A stretch of DNA of 38,496 nt from an uncultured Verrucomicrobia subdivision 3 bacterium. Lineage in GTDB: Bacteria; Verrucomicrobiota; Verrucomicrobiia; Limisphaerales; UBA11358. The notes under the pieces were generated by a model. The model had not been told where the DNA came from and searched no databases. It saw only the letters and a list, made by a program, of their open reading frames with translations. The stretch spans positions 1 through 38,496 of the forward strand of contig CAILMI010000059.1 of the NCBI GenBank assembly GCA_903835255.1, written 5' to 3'. Made by a program: the position numbers and the translations under genes. Shown here one piece after another: positions 32,596-38,496 of this stretch (the stretch's first letter is position 1; each line of letters starts with the position of its first letter).

Positions 32596-33987
32596 ATGAA
32601 TCCACATCGGAAAGCGCATCTGCTCCGTCGTTGTCACTTGGTAAGCCTGGCTTTGCTGGCATTTCTCGTGCTGGGGGCGACGGGCTGTTCTATGGCGCGC
32701 CTGTCTCCGGCGCAGCCCAAGGCCAAGGTGAATCCCGGCCAGTTGAGCGGCAGCCCGACCGGGCCGGTCACCCCCGTGGTTTTGCAGGCGCAGGTCATGC
32801 GCTTCGCCGACACCTATGCGGCCACCGTCGCCCAGGCCTGCGATGATCTCACGGCAAAGACGAATCACTCCGCCGTCCGCCTCGCTGCCTTGCGTTGGAA
32901 GCTGGGGCAGGCCACGGCCATCTTCACAGACGCCACTGGGCCCAATGCCTCGGTGAACGCGTTGGACATGCTGGTGCTGGTCAGCATGGCCCGGATGGTG
33001 ATGGAGGATTACGGCGTGGAAAATTACGGCGATGTCGCCCGGGAATTGCTGGAGGCTCATCGCGGCCTTGAGGCCAAGGCGTGGCAGCTGGCGGGGGGCA
33101 TTCTCAAGCCCTCCCAACAGCAGGAGCTGCGCGATTTGATTCAGGAATGGCGCTCTAAAAACCCCCATCAGCGCTACATCGGGCCCGTCCGCTTTCAGGA
33201 GTTTGTGACCGCTTTGGGCAAGGCTCCGACCAAGTCGTCCTCGCCCGGGAGCATTTTCAGCCTGCTCTACCTCGACCCGCTGGCGGGCCTGGATCCGACT
33301 GCGGCCGCCATCCAGGAAATCCATGATCTGGGGGATCGCGCGATGTATTACAGCCAGCGGATGCCCATGCTGCTGAGCTGGCAGGTGGAGGTGCTGGCCT
33401 ATCAACTGGCGGTCCAGCCGGAATCCGAGGGGCTGCTCACGGACGTCGACCGCCTGGCGGATGCGGCTGAGGTGTTCGCCTCAACGGCCCGGCAGCTGCC
33501 CCAGCTTGTCAACGATCAGCGGCAGGCGGCCATCCAGCAAGTCCTGGATGGACTCACTGCCCAGGGCGACAAGTCGCGCGAGCTTCTGGGCGGCACCCGG
33601 TCCACGCTGGACGCGGTCGGCACTGCTGCCGTCCACCTCAACACCACGATCCAGTCGCTGACAGAATTTGTCCGCTACGTTTCTTCTACGAATGACGGTC
33701 CGGCGTCTGCTCTTCCGGAGGAGCCGTTTCGTGTGGCGGATTACGGGGCGGCGGCGGCACAAATCGGGGTTGCGGCCAGCAACCTTAATGCGCTGTTGGC
33801 CTCGGCTCATCAAACCGCTCCGGAGATGGCGGAGTGGAGTCGGCAGACCACGGCGGAGGCGGAGCGCGTGCTGGACCGCGTGTTCTGGCGGGGGGCCGCG
33901 CTGATCCTGATTTTATTGGTGGGATCGGTGCTGGCCGCACTCGCCTATCGCGCGCTGGCCAACCAGATGAACCGGCCCGGCCGCTGA
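32596..33987 (+). CDS. Coiled-coil lipoprotein with C-terminal membrane anchor, unknown function
   Basis: A 463-residue protein with a lipobox GATGC (C31) after the hydrophobic stretch LVSLALLAFLVL. The body is almost all helical. Segments such as FADTYAATVAQACDDLTAKT, LLSWQVEVLAYQLAVQPES and LNTTIQSLTEFVRYVSS suggest long coiled coils. Residues about 434-454 (AALILILLVGSVLAALAYRAL) form a membrane helix with a basic tail, NQMNRPGR. Lipid at one end and a helix at the other is unusual and would hold both ends at a membrane. I do not recognise the family; the helical pattern recalls chemoreceptor-like or t-SNARE-like stalks. Its last 24 codons are duplicated at 35496-35567. Confidence 0.72.
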   Translation: MNPHRKAHLLRRCHLVSLALLAFLVLGATGCSMARLSPAQPKAKVNPGQLSGSPTGPVTPVVLQAQVMRFADTYAATVAQACDDLTAKTNHSAVRLAALRWKLGQATAIFTDATGPNASVNALDMLVLVSMARMVMEDYGVENYGDVARELLEAHRGLEAKAWQLAGGILKPSQQQELRDLIQEWRSKNPHQRYIGPVRFQEFVTALGKAPTKSSSPGSIFSLLYLDPLAGLDPTAAAIQEIHDLGDRAMYYSQRMPMLLSWQVEVLAYQLAVQPESEGLLTDVDRLADAAEVFASTARQLPQLVNDQRQAAIQQVLDGLTAQGDKSRELLGGTRSTLDAVGTAAVHLNTTIQSLTEFVRYVSSTNDGPASALPEEPFRVADYGAAAAQIGVAASNLNALLASAHQTAPEMAEWSRQTTAEAERVLDRVFWRGAALILILLVGSVLAALAYRALANQMNRPGR

Positions 33988-34022
33988 TGCATTAACCCGA
34001 ACGCCTGTTTCGGAGTTCCGGT
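33916..34022. repeat. 107-bp direct repeat, copy 1
   Basis: It covers the last codons of the coiled-coil lipoprotein gene and the following TTAA-flanked palindrome. It matches 35496-35602 at all but one position (GGCC versus GGTC), at an offset of 1580 bases. Confidence 0.92.
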
Positions 34023-34025
34023 TAA
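33992..34025. repeat. Minimal family-A end-to-end palindrome
   Basis: TTAA-CCCGAACGCC-tgttt-CGGAGTTCCGG-TTAA is a left and right family-A terminus with nothing between them, flanked by TTAA. Further units are at 35121-35154 and 35572-35605. After it, 34026-34184 has a frame reading QKRQWIHVVVAGQTVIAVTV and IILKFLDKADG, perhaps the hydrophobic tail of a lost gene, but I cannot identify it. Confidence 0.6.
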
Positions 34026-34184
34026 AAACAGTTGGACGGCGAACGCAACGGCTCATCCGCCATTTTCAGGAACCGCAGAAACGGCAATGGATCCATGTCG
34101 TCGTCGCAGGACAAACCGTCATCGCGGTAACTGTTGCAATCATTTTAAAGTTTCTGGACAAGGCGGATGGGATTGCTCGATTGC

Positions 34185-34589
34185 TCATTTGCGGGAACGT
34201 AAAAGTTTTCGAAGCCGGGTGGTCGTCTGCTCTCGGTCAAGTCGGCTGGTCGCGACACCCAGCGTTAATGCCTCCCACGCCTCCCTGTCCAACTTTTCAT
34301 TCGGCAGCAACTCGTTTTCGCTTAAAAAAACCAGACACGTCGCCAGCGCCGTCCGCTTGTTGCCGTCCGCGAACGGATGATTGTGGCACAGATAAAATAA
34401 ATACGCCGCCGCAATTTCCACCGGATCGGTGAACAGCGGTTCGCCCATCATCGTCGCCTGCGGCGCGGCCACCGCCGATTCCAGCAACGCTGCTTCCCGC
34501 AGTCCCGCGCCGCCGCCGTGCGCCGCCAGCACTTCGGTGTGAATGGCCTTCACCGCTTCCACTGTGGGATGCGAGAGCGGACGCTTCAT
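34185..34589 (-). CDS. doc: Doc-type toxin (Fic/DOC family)
   Basis: Doc toxins phosphorylate elongation factor Tu and stop translation. The 134-residue protein has the Fic/Doc motif H71-P-F-A-D-G-N-K-R-T80, in the Doc form with lysine in place of the second glycine of classical Fic (HPFx[DE]GNGR), so kinase rather than AMP transferase activity is expected. The start HPTVEAVKAIHTEVLAAHGG and ALLESAVAAPQ are typical of death-on-curing proteins. Its ATG overlaps the antitoxin stop (ATGA, 34586-34589). All key residues are intact. Unlike the classical phd-doc pair, the antitoxin is of AbrB type. Confidence 0.9.
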   Translation of the reverse strand: MKRPLSHPTVEAVKAIHTEVLAAHGGGAGLREAALLESAVAAPQATMMGEPLFTDPVEIAAAYLFYLCHNHPFADGNKRTALATCLVFLSENELLPNEKLDREAWEALTLGVATSRLDREQTTTRLRKLLRSRK

Positions 34590-34813
34590 GACAGCCGCTG
34601 GAACAGCTCCGCATTCTTCTTGATTAAACGCTTCGCGGTGGCGGCCGCTTTCTCAGCGTTGATAACCGGGCGCACGGGCGTGAGCACAATCGAGCCGCCT
34701 TCGTGCAGACTGATGTTCACCTGGTCGCCCACCTTGATGCGCGCCAGATCCATCAGCGCCGAATCAAACATCAGTCCCTGGGAGTTGCCGATTTTCGTGA
34801 TCGTCTTGGTCAT
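34586..34813 (-). CDS. AbrB/MazE-type antitoxin
   Basis: A 75-residue protein with an N-terminal swapped-hairpin (SpoVT/AbrB) DNA-binding domain: TKTITKIGNSQGLMFDSALM, then ARIKVGDQVNISLHEGGSIVL. The basic, helical tail (NAEKAAATAKRLIKKNAEL) probably wraps the toxin. It neutralises the Doc toxin encoded downstream and represses the pair. A promoter and an inverted repeat over its -10 region lie just upstream. Confidence 0.88.
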   Translation of the reverse strand: MTKTITKIGNSQGLMFDSALMDLARIKVGDQVNISLHEGGSIVLTPVRPVINAEKAAATAKRLIKKNAELFQRLS

Positions 34814-34816
34814 TGT

Positions 34817-34848
34817 GTTAAACTATGTTTTACGTGCGAGACTGTCAA
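34817..34848 (-). promoter_or_regulatory. Promoter and operator of the antitoxin-doc pair
   Basis: On the minus strand TTGACA (34843-34848) and TAGTTT (34820-34825) are 17 bases apart. An inverted repeat, GTTAAAC-tat-GTTTTAC (34817-34833, six of seven pairs), covers the -10 box. It ends four bases before the start codon and fits autorepression by the AbrB-type antitoxin. The gap to the right (34849-35107) shows nothing I can support. Confidence 0.6.
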
Positions 34849-35120
34849 GCCCGTGGGCCGGTCAAAGCTTTTTGCGGAATAAGCGGGGGGAGGCGGGTGG
34901 CGCGCTGGAGGTGGGCGGTCGCCGCTGATTCCAACTCCGCCACCCTCAGCGTCCGTTCGGTCAGCGGTGGAATGGGCAATGGGGAATGGTAACTCAACGA
35001 ATGCGTTACGAAAAAATGAATCCTTGTGCGAAGCCGGATCCCAGAAAGCTAATCTCCGACCGCGGGTCAATTAGGGTGGCCGAGTTGACAAGCTCAAATC
35101 TGTTCCTTTGATAAATTCCA

Positions 35121-35154
35121 TTAAGCCCGAACACTTAATTGGGTTTTGGGTTAA
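35121..35154. repeat. Minimal family-A palindrome, diverged
   Basis: TTAA-GCCCGAACACTTAATTGG then GTTTTGGG-TTAA, followed by AAACAGTTGG as after the unit at 33992-34025. The centre is more diverged. Confidence 0.5.
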
Positions 35155-35179
35155 AAACAGTTGGCACGGAGGATGCCGA

Positions 35180-35442
35180 TCATCCTATTTCGAGAAAAAC
35201 TTGTTTGGTTTAATATCGCCGAAAAGCCGGTTGACCCTTCGGGGACTGGTTGACGGGGAACAATATCTCGTGCGCGAACAGTCTGGTGGCTGGTTTATCG
35301 CCCCTGAAAAAACGCATCGGGTAAAAAAAGCGGCAGGACTGCGGAAACTTTCGCCAGCCTCTATCGGGCGCGTCAGCCTTTGGACGCCGAAACCGCTGCC
35401 AAAATCGCCCGCAACCTGGCCGCCATTGACAATGCCAAATGA
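35180..35442 (+). pseudogene. Broken antitoxin gene
   Basis: One frame gives SPKSRLTLRGLVDGEQYLV and REQSGGWFIAPEKTHRVKK, like an AbrB/SpoVT-type DNA-binding hairpin. After a frame change within about 35320-35345 another frame gives TAETFASLYRARQPLDAETA and AKIARNLAAIDNAK, ending in a TGA that overlaps the next ATG (35439-35442). That is the usual layout of an antitoxin just before a VapC toxin. No intact start or single frame joins the halves, so I call it decayed. Confidence 0.5.
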
Positions 35443-35567
35443 GAATCCTGATAGACACCGCACTGCGGGTGGAAGGCGAACGCCGGAATTTTGATTTGGT
35501 GGGATCGGTGCTGGCCGCACTCGCCTATCGCGCGCTGGTCAACCAGATGAACCGGCCCGGCCGCTGA
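35439..35567 (+). pseudogene. Truncated VapC-like toxin start fused to a duplicated gene tail
   Basis: The 42-codon frame begins MRILIDT, the usual opening of PIN-domain VapC toxins with the first catalytic aspartate (D6). By about codon 20 it runs into the 107-bp repeat and continues in frame as VGSVLAALAYRALVNQMNRP, the tail of the lipoprotein at 32596-33987. The rest of the PIN domain is gone, so no RNase activity is expected. The fusion is a by-product of the duplication. Confidence 0.55.
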
Positions 35568-35602
35568 TGCATTAACCCGAACGCCTGTTTCGGAGTTCCG
35601 GT
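35496..35602. repeat. 107-bp direct repeat, copy 2
   Basis: It matches 33916-34022 with one mismatch. The two copies bracket the intact Doc pair and the decayed antitoxin. It carries the second TTAA-CCCGAACGCC palindrome (35572-35605), whose right flank here is TGAA. Confidence 0.92.
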
Positions 35603-35633
35603 GAAAGGCGGCCATACCATTTTCACCAAGGCA

Positions 35634-35772
35634 GGTAGATGACAGCGCGCTGCGATGCCTCCGCCCGGCAGGGCGGAACGAACGGAGCAAGACGCCCCGC
35701 CTTGACTGATTGCTTTCCGTCGCCTGACGCTGCGCTCGGCGACGGGGACGCCGCAGCGCGGCGGTCCTTACC
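35634..35772. repeat. Family-A repeat core, copy 7
   Basis: GGTAGATGACAGCGCGCTGC, the CGCCCGGCAGGGCGGAACGA block, the CTGACGCTGCGCTCGGCGAC palindrome and CCTTACC at the end. A right-terminus relic (GTCGGAGTTTGGGTTCAA) follows at about 35793-35810, running into family B. Confidence 0.75.
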
Positions 35773-35802
35773 ACCCTGGCGCAAACATGTAAGTCGGAGT
35801 TT

Positions 35803-35946
35803 GGGTTCAACTTAACCGCGGCACATTGCCGTGCAGGGCAGGCAGTCCTCTGCCTGCCGCCGTTGTCAATCCCCGCGTGCGGGCTTACCACGACGGCGCA
35901 CGGAGTAACGCGCCTTCCCTGTCCCACAGTTGCCAAGAACTGCTAG
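35803..35946. repeat. Family-B repeat, diverged full copy
   Basis: GGTTCAACTTAACCGCGGCA, then GGGCAGGCAG-tcct-CTGCCTGCC, then GGCGCACGGAGTAACGCGCC and CACAGTTGCCAAGAACTGCT. It is about as long as the other full copies. The hairpin arms carry compensating changes (GGCAGGCAG/CTGCCTGCC versus GGCGGGCAG/CTGCCCGCC), so pairing has been kept. Confidence 0.8.
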
Positions 35947-35964
35947 AGAGGCCCTGGACTGTCT

Positions 35965-36035
35965 TCAATCCGACCGCCGAAGTGGGTAGAGGCATCGCGC
36001 AACGATGCCCCCGCCGTATCCGGCTCAGAAGGGAC
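35965..36035. repeat. Family-A variant, left half
   Basis: TCAATCCGACCGCCGAAGTG, then GGTAGAGGCATCGCGCAACG, then ATGCCCCCGCCGTATCCGGC. It matches the variant copy at 5782-5970 rather than the standard form. No right end is seen. Confidence 0.6.
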
Positions 36036-36036
36036 T

Positions 36037-36378
36037 TTAGTGGGCTTCCTTCAATGAGACGGTGTGAATCTGGCTCAGGTCTTGACCCTTGGCGTTTTGG
36101 TACTTCATTTGGACGGCATGGTTCCGGATCATTGCTCTCCGATTCCGGCGGGTGACGCCGGGAAAAGATGCAATTGGGATGCGGATTGAGAAGGGCGTAT
36201 TCCAGATTTCCCGTTCGCTGATGATATTTTTTTGATTTGGCATTAAAACTGCAGTACTTCCGACAACTTTGAGTTCGCATATTGTCGGTTGGCGCGGGTT
36301 GTTCCCTAGGCATGATTCAGTTGGAATGACTTTGACCTGCGGTCGCGGTGATGCTCCGGCTGTCCACGGTTGGGGCAT
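36037..36378 (-). CDS. Possible small protein, unidentified
   Basis: An open frame of 113 codons. The middle and C-terminal part (ELKVVGSTAVLMPNQKNIIS, EREIWNTPFSIRIPIASFPG, MIRNHAVQMKYQNAKG) has protein-like composition, but the first 30 residues look untranslated. I see no domain, signal peptide or partner. It may be a gene fragment left by the repeat activity next to it. Low confidence; it could be spurious. From 36379 to 36556 there is a weak hairpin (GTGTCC/GGACAC, 36379-36397) followed by a T-rich stretch on the plus strand, then AT-rich sequence that must hold the promoter of the PKD gene. Confidence 0.3.
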   Translation of the reverse strand: MPQPWTAGASPRPQVKVIPTESCLGNNPRQPTICELKVVGSTAVLMPNQKNIISEREIWNTPFSIRIPIASFPGVTRRNRRAMIRNHAVQMKYQNAKGQDLSQIHTVSLKEAH

Positions 36379-36556
36379 GTGTCCTGTTTTGGGACACGCT
36401 TTTGTTTTTAGTTGGCAGATTGCGCGTGTTTGATTCCAATGAGTTTGTTAATAGTAGTACGATTCATCGTGATACATCGTTATTGAGTTAAAAATTTGAA
36501 GTTCGAAGCAAGTGATGTAGTTCCTCCAATTTCAGAGTATTGAAAATATCACATAA

Positions 36557-38496
36557 ATGGATATGAAAAAAAAACTGGCTAGTCTTTTGGTTTTGGGTTT
36601 TAGCACAACTCTATTTGCTCAGGGAACGATTAACTGGTCGGCTCCTGTAACTGCTTTTATTGGTCAGACCAATTCCGCAGTCTATTCCTCGTTTGTGGCC
36701 TCATCGGGATCTCCTTCGGGGGGCGGTGCGGGGAATACAGCGGGAGGGGGGACAACTCTTTATTATTATGCATTGCTCACCAGTGCAGGCCTTTCAAGTG
36801 CGCCAACCAGCCTGACTTCATTCTCAGGCACCCTTGCCAACGCCTGGTTGGACACGGGATTGTTGATGACCAACGGGCCGGTCGCAAACGGCCGCGTATC
36901 CCCTGTTGGAGGGGCGAATACTGCCGCCGTGGCTTCTAATTGGGCAGACCAATCCACTCAGAATATTATTATGGTGGGATGGTCGGCTAATTTAGGTTCC
37001 ACTTGGTCAGAGGCATTGAATAAACTAAATAACTGGGCGGTTGTCGGCTCAGGGGTTGTCGGTAAAGCTTGCTTTGGTGTATGTAATTCAGTTGGCACTC
37101 AAACGCTTGGATTAGCAAATCCTGGGACGGTAGTGATTGGGGCAAATGCGGGTCAAATAAATGGTTCTGTCACCGGAGGCAGTCCCCTCGTGATGAATTT
37201 GCTCTATGTCACTTCGGGATTGGGGTCCGCTCCAATCGTGGATTTTATGGGCATGCCCACCACTGGGTTTGCCCCCCTGACGGTGTCCTTCACTAACACG
37301 ACTTCCGGGGCGACCAGTTACAACTGGGCTTTTGGCGACGGCAACACCAGCAGTGCGACGAATGCGGTGAATGTTTACACCAACGCCGGCGTTTATTCCG
37401 TGAGGTTGACCGCGTTTGGGCCGGGCGGAAGCAATGCTTTGACCCTGACGAATTACATCACGGTGGCCAGTTCGTCACCGCCGCTGGTGAGCTTTTCGGG
37501 CACGCCCACCAACGGGTTTGCACCTCTGGCGGTGTCCTTCACCAACTCCAGTGTCGATGCCACAAGCTATATCTGGGATTTCGGCGATGGGAATATCAGC
37601 ACCGCCATCCATGGATCTAATATTTACACCAACGCGGGAACGTACACGGTGACCTTGACCGCCAGCGGGCCGGGAGGCACCCGCGTGCTGGCTCTGACCA
37701 ATTACATTGCCGCCGCTATTCCGCCGCCGCTGGTAGCCTTTGCGGGCTCGCCCACCATGGCCTTGGCTCCCTTGCTGGTCTCCTTTACTAATTCAACCGT
37801 TGGCGCGACAAGTTGCAACTGGAATTTTGGCGATGGCAACTCGAGCATTGCAACCAATGCAGTCAATATTTATACGAACCCCGGGGTTTACACCGTCACC
37901 CTGACCGCTTTTGGGCCCGGCGGGAGCAATGTGCTGACTCTTACGAATTACATCACCGCCGTCGCGCCGCCGCCGCCGTTGATGGCCTTCACGGGATCCC
38001 CCACCAACGGCCTGGTGCCGTTGACGGTGAATTTCACCAACACGACGACGGGAGCGACGAATTACATTTGGACCTTTGGCGACGGCAAAACAGGTATTAC
38101 CACGAATGCATCGAACGTGTACACGAATGCGGGGACGTACACGGTGACATTGACGGCGTATGGGCCTGGCGGCAGCAATGTGCTGACTAAGACGAGTTAT
38201 ATCCGGGTGACGAATCTGCCGCCGCCGGTGGTAGCCTTTGTGGGATTCCCCACCAACGGTCTGGTGCCGTTGACGGTGAATTTCACGAATACAACGACGG
38301 GAGCGACGAATTACAGCTGGGTGTTTTGGGACGGCAAAACAGGTATTACCACGAATGCATCGAACGTGTACACGAATGCGGGGACGTACACAGTGACGTT
38401 AACGGCGTATGGGCCTGGCGGCAGCAATGCGCTGACTAAGACGAGTTATATCCGGGTGACGAATCTGCCGCCGCCGGTGGTGGCCTTTGTGGGATC
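36557..38496 (+). CDS. Multi-PKD-domain surface protein, open at the right edge
   Basis: Starting at ATG 36557 (or 36563, MKKKLASLLVLGFSTTLFAQ), the frame is open for at least 646 codons to the end of the window. The N-terminus is a signal peptide cleaved near FAQG. Residues about 20-220 are a Gly/Ser/Asn-rich beta domain that I do not recognise. From about 37224 come five PKD repeats of 82-83 residues, each beginning PP-VxF-GxPTNG and containing W-FGDG, NxYTNAGxYTVTLTA and GPGGSN, with a sixth just starting. PKD domains are beta-sandwich modules for surface adhesion or for spacing enzyme domains. The catalytic or anchoring part, if any, lies beyond the window. Confidence 0.88.
   Translation, partial: MDMKKKLASLLVLGFSTTLFAQGTINWSAPVTAFIGQTNSAVYSSFVASSGSPSGGGAGNTAGGGTTLYYYALLTSAGLSSAPTSLTSFSGTLANAWLDTGLLMTNGPVANGRVSPVGGANTAAVASNWADQSTQNIIMVGWSANLGSTWSEALNKLNNWAVVGSGVVGKACFGVCNSVGTQTLGLANPGTVVIGANAGQINGSVTGGSPLVMNLLYVTSGLGSAPIVDFMGMPTTGFAPLTVSFTNTTSGATSYNWAFGDGNTSSATNAVNVYTNAGVYSVRLTAFGPGGSNALTLTNYITVASSSPPLVSFSGTPTNGFAPLAVSFTNSSVDATSYIWDFGDGNISTAIHGSNIYTNAGTYTVTLTASGPGGTRVLALTNYIAAAIPPPLVAFAGSPTMALAPLLVSFTNSTVGATSCNWNFGDGNSSIATNAVNIYTNPGVYTVTLTAFGPGGSNVLTLTNYITAVAPPPPLMAFTGSPTNGLVPLTVNFTNTTTGATNYIWTFGDGKTGITTNASNVYTNAGTYTVTLTAYGPGGSNVLTKTSYIRVTNLPPPVVAFVGFPTNGLVPLTVNFTNTTTGATNYSWVFWDGKTGITTNASNVYTNAGTYTVTLTAYGPGGSNALTKTSYIRVTNLPPPVVAFVG
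37238..38496 (+). repeat. Tandem 249/246-bp repeats within the PKD gene
   Basis: Equivalent points fall at 37238, 37487, 37733, 37982 and 38231, giving periods of 249, 246, 249 and 249 bases. Units 4 and 5 are nearly identical at the nucleotide level over long stretches, while units 1-3 are diverged. Unit 6 begins at about 38468. These are coding repeats, not a CRISPR array. Confidence 0.9.

Noticed and set aside
32113-33405. 430-codon minus-strand frame
   Set aside because: Mostly antisense of kdsB and of the lipoprotein gene. The only meaningful part is the short GDPD remnant, listed separately.
37238-38496. CRISPR or non-coding satellite
   Set aside because: The 249/246-base period is a multiple of three, in frame, and encodes PKD domains.

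Overview
The window looks like a chromosomal segment of a Gram-negative bacterium of the phylum Verrucomicrobiota (Limisphaerales/Pedosphaera-like). The reasons are inference from gene content: KDO cytidylyltransferase (so LPS), a DUF3570 outer-membrane protein with a DUF4266 lipoprotein, surface proteins built from Ig and PKD modules whose ends read RFYR, an Sdh1-type succinate dehydrogenase, generally high GC, weak Shine-Dalgarno signals, and intergenic spaces crowded with palindromic repeats.

Layout. 1-85: the start of a minus-strand gene leaving the window. 541-5711 (minus): a LON-domain protein, an exported redoxin, a DsbD-like electron carrier and a lipoprotein phosphodiesterase. 6036-12150 (minus): a compact six-gene cluster transcribed as DUF3570 barrel, ApbE flavin transferase, TlpA-like thioredoxin, DUF4266 lipoprotein and two Ig-domain proteins. 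12357-15077 (plus): E2 and E3 of a 2-oxoacid dehydrogenase, then a terminator. 15901-19235 (plus): a lipoprotein, a Lys/Ala-rich basic protein, a potassium channel and a DUF2959 lipoprotein. 19661-24625 (minus): TetR regulator, membrane-fusion protein and RND pump, with a palindromic operator before tetR. 24972-28369 (minus): sdhCAB. 28456-32276 (minus): kdsB, pyrG, folC. 32596-33987 (plus): a coiled-coil lipoprotein with a C-terminal membrane anchor. 34185-34813 (minus): a Doc toxin/AbrB antitoxin pair, followed by the wreck of a second toxin-antitoxin pair. 36557-38496 (plus, open at the right edge): a multi-PKD surface protein.

The most interesting signal is in the DUF3570-ApbE-TlpA-DUF4266-Ig cluster. 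The larger Ig protein carries DAVSGAT directly after its N-terminal hydrophobic region. This is the motif ApbE enzymes flavinylate in FMN-bind proteins such as NqrC and RnfG. Its paralogue carries the near-match DAYSAAT, and the DUF4266 protein ends in a Gly/Cys-rich tail. I infer an envelope redox system in which ApbE attaches FMN to an Ig-domain protein, with a barrel and a thioredoxin as partners.

A second theme is repeats. One MITE-like family has about 20-bp inverted ends (core CCCGAATTCCGAAA), variable interiors and frequent TTAA-like flanks. A second palindromic family begins GGCAGTTCAACTGAACCGTGG. The two often sit side by side in the same order. They abut a glycerophosphodiesterase remnant, supply false N-terminal codons to the DUF2959 gene, and lie in a 107-bp duplication that brackets the toxin-antitoxin region.
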